Assembly (NCBI GenBank): GCA_964514105.1
Contig: CAZEPJ010000018.1
Location: 1 to 62,632 of the forward strand
Length of the DNA stretch: 62,632 bases
Source of the DNA: CAZEPJ01 sp964514105
GTDB taxonomy: Bacteria > Desulfobacterota > Desulfocorpusculales > Desulfocorpusculum
Reading direction: 5' to 3'
Part shown: piece by piece, positions 33,844 through 41,982 of the stretch
Numbering within the stretch: the first letter of the stretch is position 1
Layout of the letters: the number at the start of each line of letters is the position of its first letter
Program-made: the position numbers and the translations under genes
Notes under the pieces: model-generated
Databases searched by the model: none
The model's input: the letters and a program-made list of their open reading frames with translations, nothing else
What the model was told of the DNA's origin: nothing

Positions 33844-35070
33844 ATGGAACAGGGAATGACAGGGCGTGCCGGGCGGGGCCAAGAACCGCAGATCCTATCC
33901 CTGGAGCCCAACCGGGGTTACCTCATTCGGGCCCGGGGGATAGTCCCGCGCGCTGGCACCCCGCCGATCTTCAACGGCATCCTGGCCGTCCGCGACGGTC
34001 TCATCCAAGCGGTTGAGGCACAGGGCACGAGGGTCTCCCAACCGCTGCGGCCGGACAATTGGGAGCGCATCGATCTGGGGGACGCCATCCTCTTCCCGGC
34101 CCTGGTGGACAGCCACGTGCATCTGGGCATCCCGCCTTCCGGGGATCCGGCGCAACGCCTGGTGGGGTGCCTCACGTGCGGCATTGGGGGTGTGCGCGAC
34201 GCCGGGGACGCCCAGGGACGGACCATCGGCCTGAAACGAACCCTGGGCCGCCTCGGTGTCAGGATCGCCGCTGCCGGCTGGGCCCTTTGCGGGCCCGGGG
34301 GATACGGCCGGTTCCTGGGGCGCCCGGTGGCGGATCCTGGCCAATGGCTCCGGGAGCTCGACGATCTGGTCAACCAGGGCGCAGATCTGGTCAAGATCAT
34401 CGTATCGGGCATCGTGGACTTTCGAACGGCCGGTTTGTCCGAACCCCTGCGCATCGCGGCGTCGGACCTTGCTTGCATGGTGGCCCATGCCCGAGAGCGG
34501 GGTCTGAGGGTGGCCGCCCACGCCAACACGGATGCGGCCGTCCAGAGCGCCGTGCGGGCCGGAGTGCAAAGCGTGGAACACGGGTACCTCATGCAGGCCG
34601 ACTCCGTGAAGATGATGGCCGACTGCGGGACATGCTGGACGCCGACCCTGTTGCCCGTGCGTCGGCTTGGGGCATCCTCGGCGTTTCTCACCAAGGAGCC
34701 GCCTCACTCCTTGGAGAACCTTCGCCGCATCTACGGGAAACACGAGGAGAACGTGGCCCTGGCTCACGGCTTGGGAGTGCGGATCACCGCAGGGACGGAC
34801 GCGGGGGCCCCAGGAATCGAGCCCGGGGCATCCCTGTACGAGGAAATGGGCCTCCTGGTGCGGGCTGGGTTGCCCGCCCAGGCCGCCCTCTTGGCAGGGA
34901 CCCTCCATGGGGGAGAGCTGGTGTCGGATCGGACTTTGGGGTCTTTGGGTGCCCTGGAGCCGGGGCGGTGCGCCCACATCCTGGCGTTGGCGCCCTCCTG
35001 GAAGGGCGGCATCTTCGGGCCCGGGGATATCCGGGCCATTGTGAAGCCGGTGGCGGCCCCGACGCCGTGA
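33844..35070 (+). CDS. Metal-dependent amidohydrolase (imidazolonepropionase/prolidase-like branch)
   Basis: 408-residue TIM-barrel amidohydrolase. The HxH metal site is in ALVDSHVHLGIP, further ligands are the Lys in QGADLVKIIVSG, the His residues in AAHANTD and VEHGYLM, and the Asp in ITAGTDAGAPG. The N- and C-terminal strands form the small beta-sandwich (GILAVRDGLIQAV; GALEPGRCAHILAL). Three in-frame ATGs are possible (33820, 33844, 33859); 33844 has AGAGG at fair spacing. The substrate is probably a cyclic amide or peptide-like compound. It precedes the FAU-1-like gene by 65 bases. Confidence 0.85.
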   Translation: MEQGMTGRAGRGQEPQILSLEPNRGYLIRARGIVPRAGTPPIFNGILAVRDGLIQAVEAQGTRVSQPLRPDNWERIDLGDAILFPALVDSHVHLGIPPSGDPAQRLVGCLTCGIGGVRDAGDAQGRTIGLKRTLGRLGVRIAAAGWALCGPGGYGRFLGRPVADPGQWLRELDDLVNQGADLVKIIVSGIVDFRTAGLSEPLRIAASDLACMVAHARERGLRVAAHANTDAAVQSAVRAGVQSVEHGYLMQADSVKMMADCGTCWTPTLLPVRRLGASSAFLTKEPPHSLENLRRIYGKHEENVALAHGLGVRITAGTDAGAPGIEPGASLYEEMGLLVRAGLPAQAALLAGTLHGGELVSDRTLGSLGALEPGRCAHILALAPSWKGGIFGPGDIRAIVKPVAAPTP

Positions 35071-35135
35071 CGCCCGGGTCGCAGGGGTCTGGAGGCATCC
35101 TGGCGACGATCGAAACGACCGCGAGGAGGGCTCCC

Positions 35136-36095
35136 ATGAGTGCCAGGGTCAGAATTCGCGGCAGCTATGCCACGGCCCTGACCAGCCTTCTGCTGGAGTG
35201 GGGCTATGTCATCTCGGACCCTTCTCCAGAATTGGGCCGGCAGTTGGGGTTGAAGGAGGGGAAGGGGCCGCACGAGGTCTCTTTGGGGGATCGGGAGAAT
35301 CGCCAAGGTATTGAAGCCCGCGGAGAATCGGAGCGGGTCTGCGAGCTGGTCAGGTTCCTGCAGGATCGACTTGGCGATGCGGTGCTTCTGGGATTGGAGC
35401 CCTGGGAGGAAGCTGACGGGTGGGTCAAAGCCAGGCTGGAGTTCCCCGGGGAGGCCAAAAGGATCCTGGACCGGATCCGCGACCACGTCATACCGACTTT
35501 GGCCAGGCACCACCGCCTTTGCATCGTCAACCCCAGGGCCCTGGAACGGGCCGAGCGGGAACTCCGGGAACACCCGGAGCGACGGGCGGTGCTGGAAGGA
35601 GCCCTTTACCGGCAAGAGATCCTCGTCCCGGTGGGCGACGCCACGGCCGTGATTATCGAACACGTCAAGGTGTCCGGGCGGCGTGTGCGGCCAAGGGAAG
35701 CCCATCTGGTGGGATCCCGGGAAGGGTGCTTGACCTTGCGGAGGGCCCTCTCTCCCGGTCGATACGACGGGCTCGATCTGCCCATCGAACAGGGGGACTA
35801 TGCGGTCACGGAGATCCAAGAGGGGGCATGGTCGGTGACGCACCGGTATTATGCCGGATCCGGCGTTCTCAAGGGTGAGTTCCACAACGTCAATACACCG
35901 GTGGAGCTGTACCCCCACGGGGCACGGTACGTGGACCTGGAGCTGGACGTGGTCCGGCGGGCCGGGGAGGATGCCTTCCTGGTGGATCAGGAAAGGCTGG
36001 AGATCCTTTGCCGGCAAGGATTCATCGGCCCCCTGCTGGGGCGGCGGGCCAGGCAGGTGGCCGGCGAGATCCTGGCCCGGCTCCAGGGGGCGTGA
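35136..36095 (+). CDS. FAU-1/AU-1-like RNA-binding protein (RNase E/G-related, DUF402 domain)
   Basis: 319 residues. The first half resembles the RNA-binding part of RNase E/G (VRIRGSYATALTSLLLEWGY), and the second half is a DUF402 beta-barrel (DGLDLPIEQGDYAVTEIQEG, then WSVTHRYYAGSGVLKGEFHN and YVDLELDVV). This architecture is that of archaeal FAU-1/AU-1, reported to bind AU-rich RNA and to have ribonuclease activity. GAGGAGG precedes the ATG at 35136. In a bacterium it is uncommon, and its position a few kilobases from rtcB and archease may reflect RNA processing. Confidence 0.8.
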   Translation: MSARVRIRGSYATALTSLLLEWGYVISDPSPELGRQLGLKEGKGPHEVSLGDRENRQGIEARGESERVCELVRFLQDRLGDAVLLGLEPWEEADGWVKARLEFPGEAKRILDRIRDHVIPTLARHHRLCIVNPRALERAERELREHPERRAVLEGALYRQEILVPVGDATAVIIEHVKVSGRRVRPREAHLVGSREGCLTLRRALSPGRYDGLDLPIEQGDYAVTEIQEGAWSVTHRYYAGSGVLKGEFHNVNTPVELYPHGARYVDLELDVVRRAGEDAFLVDQERLEILCRQGFIGPLLGRRARQVAGEILARLQGA

Positions 36096-36158
36096 ACCGC
36101 ACCCCGGCGGCCCGGAGACGCCGTGGTCGTGTTTGGCCGGTGCCCCCCCGCTCGGCCG

Positions 36159-37253
36159 TCAATCCCCCAGGCAGATGCCCAGATCCCGAGCGGTCTGTAC
36201 CGTGTCGCAATCAAGAGGGACCCGCTTCATGCGGTCGACGGCCAGCTCGATGGGCACCGGCTCCATCCCCGGGGGGGCGTGGGACACCATGAAGTTGGTG
36301 TGCCCCTCCTCGATGAAGCGGACGGCAGCGGCCCCGTATCGCGTGGCCAGGAGGCGGTCGAACGTGGTGGGAGAACCGCCCCTTTGGAGATGCCCCAGCA
36401 CCAGAGATCTGGTGTCCTTCGCCGTTCGGGTGCGGATCTCCCTGGCCACGTTCTCCCCCACCCCACCCAAGAGCACCTGGTCCCGGCCAACCTCGGCGCA
36501 CTGTCGGGTGGTCACGGTGCCCCCCACGGGGGTTGCCCCCTCGGCCACCACCACGATGCCGTAGTGACGCCCCCGCAGCTCGTTCTCCATCAGGCGGTTG
36601 CACACCTTCTGGATATCGAATGGGATCTCCGGAAGGAGGATCACGTCCGCGGAGCCCGACACGCCGCTGTTCAACGCGATCCATCCGGCGTAGCGCCCCA
36701 TCACCTCCACCACCATCACCCTCTCGTGGGAGGACGCGGTGGAATGGAGCTTGTCGATGGCCTCGGTGGCGGTGGAGACCGCCGTATCGAAGCCGAAGGT
36801 CACGCTGGTGGCCGACAGGTCGTTGTCGATGGTCTTTGGCACACCCACCACCGGGATCCCTTTCTTGGAGAAGCGGTGCGCGATGCCCAGGCTCCCGTCG
36901 CCGCCCACGGCGATGAGGCAGTCAAGCCCCAGGCGCTTGAAGTTGGCCACCACCCTGTCCGAGACGTCCCTCTTCTCCAGCTCCCCGGCGGCGTTCTCGA
37001 TCATCCGCTCGAAGGGATTTCCCTTGTTGGTGGTGCCCAGGATGGTCCCGCCCAGGGCCGTGATACCGTGCACCATCTCCGGGGTCAACCGGACCATCTC
37101 GCTCGGGTCCAGGAGCCCGTCGTAGCCGTTTCGGCTTCCGAACACCTCCCATCCCCGAAGGTCCGCGGCCAGGACCACCGAGCGGATCACCGCGTTGAGA
37201 CCTGGCGCATCCCCGCCGCCCGTGTTGATTACGAGTTTCCGTCCCCGTGGCAT
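36159..37253 (-). CDS. pfkA: 6-phosphofructokinase
   Basis: 364-residue group A phosphofructokinase. The phosphoryl-donor loop is TGGGDAPGLNAVIRS. The discriminating positions read GGDGS (Gly, as in ATP enzymes) and PKTIDND (Lys, as in PPi enzymes). This G/K pair is known from group III enzymes, which generally use ATP, so ATP is the better guess but PPi is not excluded. F6P-binding residues appear in VMVVEVMGRYAGWIAL and LGHLQRGGSPTTFDRLLA. GGGAGG precedes the ATG at 37253. It is divergent from panB. Confidence 0.93.
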   Translation of the reverse strand: MPRGRKLVINTGGGDAPGLNAVIRSVVLAADLRGWEVFGSRNGYDGLLDPSEMVRLTPEMVHGITALGGTILGTTNKGNPFERMIENAAGELEKRDVSDRVVANFKRLGLDCLIAVGGDGSLGIAHRFSKKGIPVVGVPKTIDNDLSATSVTFGFDTAVSTATEAIDKLHSTASSHERVMVVEVMGRYAGWIALNSGVSGSADVILLPEIPFDIQKVCNRLMENELRGRHYGIVVVAEGATPVGGTVTTRQCAEVGRDQVLLGGVGENVAREIRTRTAKDTRSLVLGHLQRGGSPTTFDRLLATRYGAAAVRFIEEGHTNFMVSHAPPGMEPVPIELAVDRMKRVPLDCDTVQTARDLGICLGD

Positions 37254-37337
37254 GGCCGACCTCCCCAAGCAGGGCATCTGGACGGCGCCTAGTATGACAC
37301 AACTGGGCCGCTCAATCCATTGCTCGGTCGGATCCGA

Positions 37338-37366
37338 TTGCCTGCACCGGACCCCTGGGCTAGAAT
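37338..37366 (+). promoter_or_regulatory. panB promoter
   Basis: TTGCCT (37338-37343), a 17-base spacer and TAGAAT (37361-37366), about 90 bases before the panB ATG in the divergent pfkA-panB interval. Confidence 0.55.
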
Positions 37367-37456
37367 AGCCCGGAGTCGAGCTGGGCCGGCCCTCGAAAGC
37401 CGGCCATTCCACGGTCTCATCGGGTGAGGCCAAGCCAAGAGGAGGAGATCCGCATC

Positions 37457-38290
37457 ATGCCCAAGTTGACCATCCCGCAGCTGCAGAGGATGAAAGAGAA
37501 GGGCGAAAGAATCAGCATGACCACGGCGTACGACTACCCCACCGCTCATTTCGTGGAAGAGGCGGGTATCGAGATCATTCTGGTCGGAGATTCGCTGGCC
37601 ATGACCGTTCTCGGACTCGACTCCACGGTGCCCGTGACCATCGAGGACATGATCCACCATATCCGCCCGGTGGTCCGGGGCGCACCCAACGCCATGATCG
37701 TAGGCGATATGCCCTTCGGCAGCTATAACGTGTCCAGGGAGCAGGGGATCGTCAACGCCACGCGGCTGATGAAAGAGGGCGGCTGCGATGTGGTCAAACT
37801 GGAGGGCGGCACAGAGGTGGCCGACACGGTCAAGGCCATTGTGGATGCGGGGATCCCCGTCATGGGACACATCGGCCTCACCCCCCAGACCATCTCCAAA
37901 CTGGGCGGATTCAAGGTACAGGGCAAGGACCTGAAGGCCGTCGGAACCATCCTGGACAGCGCCCTGGCCTTGGAGGCTGCCGGGGCCTTCTCCCTGGTCA
38001 TGGAGTGTGTGCCGGAGGCGGTGGGCGCGCTCATCACCCGGAAGCTTCGCATCCCGACCATCGGCATCGGTGCCGGGCGGTACTGCGACGGACAGGTCCT
38101 CGTCTTCCACGACATGGTGGGCCTGTTCGAGAAGTTCCTGCCCAAGTTCGTCAAGCGATACGTGGATCTGGGGCCCGAGCTGGTCAGGGCTCTGGCGCAA
38201 TACAGGGCCGAGGTGAAGGCCGGGAGCTTCCCGTCCGAGGCCCACGTGTTCGGCGGCGTGACGGACGAGGAGCTGAAGGATCTGTTTTAG
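37457..38290 (+). CDS. panB: 3-methyl-2-oxobutanoate hydroxymethyltransferase (PanB)
   Basis: 277-residue Mg2+-dependent enzyme that adds a hydroxymethyl group from methylene-tetrahydrofolate to ketoisovalerate, the first step to pantothenate. TTAYDYPTAHFVEEAGIEII, LVGDSLAMTVLG, MPFGSYNVSREQGI, MGHIGLTPQ and TIGIGAGRYCDGQVLVFHDM are all canonical, including the metal-binding Asp residues. GAGGAGG precedes the ATG. It is followed by panE, the next enzyme in the pathway. Confidence 0.97.
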   Translation: MPKLTIPQLQRMKEKGERISMTTAYDYPTAHFVEEAGIEIILVGDSLAMTVLGLDSTVPVTIEDMIHHIRPVVRGAPNAMIVGDMPFGSYNVSREQGIVNATRLMKEGGCDVVKLEGGTEVADTVKAIVDAGIPVMGHIGLTPQTISKLGGFKVQGKDLKAVGTILDSALALEAAGAFSLVMECVPEAVGALITRKLRIPTIGIGAGRYCDGQVLVFHDMVGLFEKFLPKFVKRYVDLGPELVRALAQYRAEVKAGSFPSEAHVFGGVTDEELKDLF

Positions 38291-38327
38291 CATCTCGGGA
38301 CCCTGAGGGCCGGGGCGGGAGGTCGGT

Positions 38328-39314
38328 GTGAAGATCGCCATCGTGGGGGCAGGGGCCATGGGGTCCCTGTTTGGAGGGATTCTCCGGGAGGCTGCCCATG
38401 AGGTTTGGCTGGTTGACATCTGGGAGGCCCACATGAAGGCCATCAACAGCTCCGGCCTCCGCATCAGCGGCGTTAGCGGCGATCGGATAGTGGGGGGGCT
38501 GCGCGCGGTCTCCGTGGCGGACCAGGTAGGGCCTTCGGATCTGGTGGTCGTCTTCGTCAAGTCCACGGTCACCGAGGCGGCGGTCTTACAGGCCAAACCT
38601 CTCTTGGGACCCCGCACCCTGGCCCTGACCCTTCAAAACGGCTTGGGCAACGTGGAGAAGATGGCTGCGACCATCCCCCGGACACAGATCGTGGCCGGGA
38701 CCACGGCCCAGGGCGCCACTGTCTTGGGGCCCGGGGAGATCCGCCATGCGGGCAAGGGGTTGACGACCATCGGGGAGTTGGACGGCTCTCGCTCCGCCCG
38801 AATCTCGGAGCTAGCCGAGGCCTTCAACGCAGCTGGCCTGGAGACCGGGATATCCGATAATGTCCTGGGGTTGATCTGGGGGAAACTCCTGGTCAATGTG
38901 GGGATCAACGCCCTGACCGCCCTCACGGGGTTGAAGAACGGACAGCTGCTGGAGCACTCGGAGACAGCAGCCGTGATGGAGCGGGCCGTGCGGGAGGCCG
39001 CGGCGGTGGCTCGGGCCAAAGGGATCCGCCTCCCGTTCCCCGATCCCGTTGCCCACACCCGACAGATCGCCCGTGCCACGGCGGAGAACCGATCCTCCAT
39101 GCTTCAGGACGTGTCCAGCGGGCGAAAGACCGAGATCGACATGATCAACGGCGCAATCGTGAGGGAGGGGGCCTCACTGGGCCTCGATACCCCTGTCAAC
39201 GCGGTTCTGACCGATCTCGTCAAGATGATGGAGCGAGGGTTCCCGGCAGGCGGGATGCGGGACTCTCCCCCGGGGCCTCCCGCGGCGCCCGAGCCCCGCA
39301 GGGCGCCGGCCTAG
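38328..39314 (+). CDS. panE: 2-dehydropantoate 2-reductase (ketopantoate reductase)
   Basis: 328-residue NADPH-dependent reductase making pantoate. The Rossmann motif KIAIVGAGAMGSLFGGILRE starts at the GTG codon. KLLVNVGINALTALTGLKNG contains the catalytic Lys and Asn, and SSMLQDVSSGRKTEIDMING is the C-terminal signature. It lies 37 bases after panB. Its stop overlaps that of rtcB by 4 bases on the opposite strand. Confidence 0.95.
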   Translation: MKIAIVGAGAMGSLFGGILREAAHEVWLVDIWEAHMKAINSSGLRISGVSGDRIVGGLRAVSVADQVGPSDLVVVFVKSTVTEAAVLQAKPLLGPRTLALTLQNGLGNVEKMAATIPRTQIVAGTTAQGATVLGPGEIRHAGKGLTTIGELDGSRSARISELAEAFNAAGLETGISDNVLGLIWGKLLVNVGINALTALTGLKNGQLLEHSETAAVMERAVREAAAVARAKGIRLPFPDPVAHTRQIARATAENRSSMLQDVSSGRKTEIDMINGAIVREGASLGLDTPVNAVLTDLVKMMERGFPAGGMRDSPPGPPAAPEPRRAPA

Positions 39315-40765
39315 CCCTTGATGACCCCCAGGGGCCTGAGCCGAACCACCTTCTTTCCGATGCCTGCCCCGTGGACCACGCGGACCACATCCTCCACGTC
39401 CTTGTAGGCGTCGGGGATCTCCTCCACGAGAGTGGCCGTGCTCGCACCGCGGACCAGGATGCCCCGGGCCTCCATCTCCCGCCCGATGGACCGCCCCCTG
39501 GCCGCCTTCTTGGCCTGATGGCGGCTCATGACGCGGCCGGCCCCGTGGCAGGAGGAGCCGAAGGTCTCCCGGTACGCGGCCTCGGTCCCCACGAGGACAT
39601 ACGAATACCGACCCATGTCTCCGGGGATGAGCACCGGCTGGCCGACGGATCGGTACGCGGAGGGGATGTCCGGGTGGCCTGGGGGGAAGGCCCGTGTGGC
39701 CCCTTTTCGATGCACGCACAGCCGCTTCATCTGGCCGTTCACCTCGTGCCACTCGACTTTGGCCATGTTGTGGCAGACATCGTACACCAGCTCCAGGCCC
39801 AGGCCCCGCGGGCCGAGTTGGAAGATCTGCTGGAAGGTCTCCCGTACCCAGTGGGTGATCATCTGCCGATTGGCGAAGGCGAAGTTGGCGGCGGCGGCCA
39901 TGGCGGCCAGGTAGTCCTGGGCCTCCGGTGAACCCAACGGAGCGCAGCACAGCTGAGGATCCGGCAGCTCGATGCCATGCCGTGGCGAGGCCCGCATCAT
40001 CACCTGGATGTAGTCGTCGCACACCTGGTGGCCCAACCCCCGTGAGCCGGTATGGACGAACACCGTGGCCTGGCCCTCCTCCAGGCCCATGGATCGAGCC
40101 GCCTCGATGTCGAAGACCTCCTCCACGTATCCCACTTCCACGAAGTGGTTGCCCGACCCCAGCGTGCCCAGCTGGGCCCTTCCCCGCTCCAAGGCTCGAT
40201 CGCTGACCCGCTGGGGATCCGCGCCGGGAATGCAGCCGCCGGCCTCTATCTGTTCGAGATCCTCCCGCGTGCCGTACCCCTCATCCGCTGCCCATCCGGC
40301 CCCGTTTCGCAGCACCCTGGCCAGCTCTTTGGGGCTGAGCTTGAGGTCCTTCCGATGGGATCCCACGCCCGAGGGAATGTTCCGATACAGCGCTTCGACC
40401 AACAGGCCCATCTGTCTGCTGACGTCCTCGCGGCTCAGACCTGAGCGCATGAGGCGAACGCCTCAGTTGATGTCGTATCCCACCCCCCCCGGAGAGACGA
40501 TTCCCTCCTCGGCGTCAAACGCCGCCACTCCTCCGATGGGAAACCCGTATCCCCAGTGGATGTCGGGCATGGCCATGGATCTTCCCACGATACCGGGGAG
40601 CGTGGCCACATTGGCCACTTGGACGAGGCTTTGGTCTTTCTGGATGTCCCGGGCGATCCGTTCATCGGCAAAGACCATCCCCTCGACTCGCATCTTTCCC
40701 TCCCGGGGGATTCGCCATCGCCAATCGTCCACCTTCTCAAGCCTGATGGAAGGCCTCGTCTCCAT
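39311..40765 (-). CDS. rtcB: RNA ligase RtcB with an in-frame TGA at the metal-binding cysteine (predicted selenocysteine, Sec101)
   Basis: 484 residues if TGA at 40465-40463 is decoded, close to the 481 of Pyrococcus RtcB. It joins 2',3'-cyclic phosphate and 5'-OH RNA ends using GTP and Mn2+. The active site reads GIVSPGGVGYDIN, then TGA, then GVRLMRSGLSRED; relatives have DINCGVRL, the Cys bridging both metals. All other ligands are intact: GSGNHFVEV (His207), FVHTGSRGLGHQ (His238), YDVCHNMA (His332) and the guanylylated His in SCHGAGRVMSR (His407). The ATG at 40765 has GGAGG upstream. A SECIS-like hairpin follows the TGA. Archease is the upstream neighbour. Confidence 0.9.
40429..40465 (-). 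promoter_or_regulatory. SECIS-like element after the rtcB TGA
   Basis: The TGA is 40465-40463. Bases 20-33 from its T form GCTCA, loop GGTC, TGAGC, extended below by C-G, G-C and U-G pairs past one bulged C. The apical CAGGUCUG is, from memory, identical to the SelB-contacting tip of the E. coli fdhF SECIS, where it lies three bases nearer the UGA. A second hairpin, TGAGGC/GCCTCA, includes the UGA itself and may compete. Confidence 0.75.
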
Positions 40766-40889
40766 CTCTCCACCTCCTGGCCCGCCCGCTCGGCAGGCGA
40801 CCCATGGTCGGAACATCGCTTCTCATGCTGCGCGAAGAGGCGACCGGGGCGCGCGTCACGCACGGCGGCGGCCGGCCGCCGGGCGGCGG

Positions 40890-41306
40890 TCATACATCGA
40901 AGACGACCCGGGCCTGCCAGCCCATCGAAACGCTCCGGATCCGCAACTGATGAAACGTCACGGCCTTGATCGGGGTTTTGATCAGATGTCGTTCCTCGTC
41001 CATGGGTTCCCCCCACGCCAGGGCCTCGAGGCGTCCATCGTCGAGTTGCCCCAGCGCGAACCGCCTGAAGAGCATCCCCTCGGTATCAAAGAGATACAGG
41101 AACTCGGTCAACCAGCCCACCAAGAGGGCCTCCAGGCCCGGCGCCTCCACCGCGATCTCCCTGCAAACCCGGCCGCGGATGCGCCGCCGATCCGTGAGCA
41201 CGGCGAACAGCGCGTCGGCCGCGTTCGCGAAGAGGGCGATGGGCGTCTCGCCCCGCACCAGGACGCTCAGATCCCCCGTATGTTCGATGAATCGAAACGG
41301 TCGCAC
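40890..41306 (-). CDS. Archease (RtcB activator)
   Basis: 138-residue archease. It promotes RtcB guanylylation and multiple turnover and widens nucleotide use. The N-terminus FRFIEHTGDLSVLVRGET corresponds to the usual EHTADxG metal-site segment, with Gly and Ser substitutions. The C-terminus IKTPIKAVTFHQLRIRSV and WQARVVFDV are family hallmarks, including the terminal FDV. The start is GTG at 41306; no ATG gives the right N-terminus. It lies 124 bases before rtcB on the same strand, the usual functional pairing. Confidence 0.92.
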   Translation of the reverse strand: MRPFRFIEHTGDLSVLVRGETPIALFANAADALFAVLTDRRRIRGRVCREIAVEAPGLEALLVGWLTEFLYLFDTEGMLFRRFALGQLDDGRLEALAWGEPMDEERHLIKTPIKAVTFHQLRIRSVSMGWQARVVFDV

Positions 41307-41459
41307 CGCGCATCCCGCCTCTTGGGAAGTGTCTCCAGCGCCCCCGCGTCATCTTCGGCTGCCCACGCCCCGTCGCGCGCCTTTCCAGCCGCAGGGCCCA
41401 ATGGGTGCCTCCGCGCGGGGCTGGCTCGGGGCCGCTTTCCCCATACACCAGCGGGCGGG

Positions 41460-41488
41460 AAAAACGAGAAAGGCCCCCGAAGGGGCCC
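41460..41488 (-). terminator. Rho-independent terminator of rplM-rpsI
   Basis: On the minus strand GGGCCCC, loop TTC, GGGGGCC, then TTTCTCGTTTTT, beginning 25 bases after the rpsI stop. A stable stem with a U-rich tail is a textbook intrinsic terminator. It separates the ribosomal genes from archease-rtcB. Confidence 0.85.
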
Positions 41489-41512
41489 ACCCATTCCCTC
41501 AGGAAAGGACGC

Positions 41513-41908
41513 TCATCGCTTGGAGAACTGGAACCGGGCCCGGGCGCCACGCTGGCCGTACTTCTTGCGTTCCTTGATGCGAGCATCGCGTCGAATCAGC
41601 CCTGCCCTCTTCAACGCCGGCCTGAACTCCGCGCTCACCCCCAAGAGGGCCCTGGCAATACCGTGGCGCACGGCCTCGGCCTGGCCAGCCATGCCGCCCC
41701 CGCACACATTGGCATGGACATCGAAGCGCTCCGCGTTTCCCGTGAGCGCCAGAGGTTGCTGCATGCTCTTGAGCAGGGTGGCCCGGGGGAAATAATCGGC
41801 CACGGGCCGACGATTGATGGTGATCTGCCCTGTCCCGGGCAGAAGCCACACCCGCGCGACGGCGCACTTACGTCTTCCTGTGGCGTGAAATCGATCCGCA
41901 CTGCTCAT
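41513..41908 (-). CDS. rpsI: Ribosomal protein S9
   Basis: 131 residues. HATGRRKCAVARVWLLPGTG at the N-terminus and the C-terminal basic tail ending in RARFQFSKR, which reaches the P-site tRNA, are universal S9 features. The middle has GGGMAGQAEAVRHGIARALL. It is the second gene of the L13-S9 operon and is followed by an intrinsic terminator. Confidence 0.97.
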   Translation of the reverse strand: MSSADRFHATGRRKCAVARVWLLPGTGQITINRRPVADYFPRATLLKSMQQPLALTGNAERFDVHANVCGGGMAGQAEAVRHGIARALLGVSAEFRPALKRAGLIRRDARIKERKKYGQRGARARFQFSKR

Positions 41909-41982
41909 GGTTCACACCTCTTTCCGCTTTGGCATTGCAACCTGGATCCGGGATGGGTTCCGCCTGCGGCCACCCTACCCCA

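Noticed and set aside
39311..40816. rtcB as two separate genes (117-codon and 379-codon) or a nonsense pseudogene
   Set aside because: The frame is identical on both sides of the TGA, the missing residue is exactly the invariant Cys, no ribosome site precedes the internal ATG, and all catalytic residues after the TGA are conserved. Decay would not preserve this.
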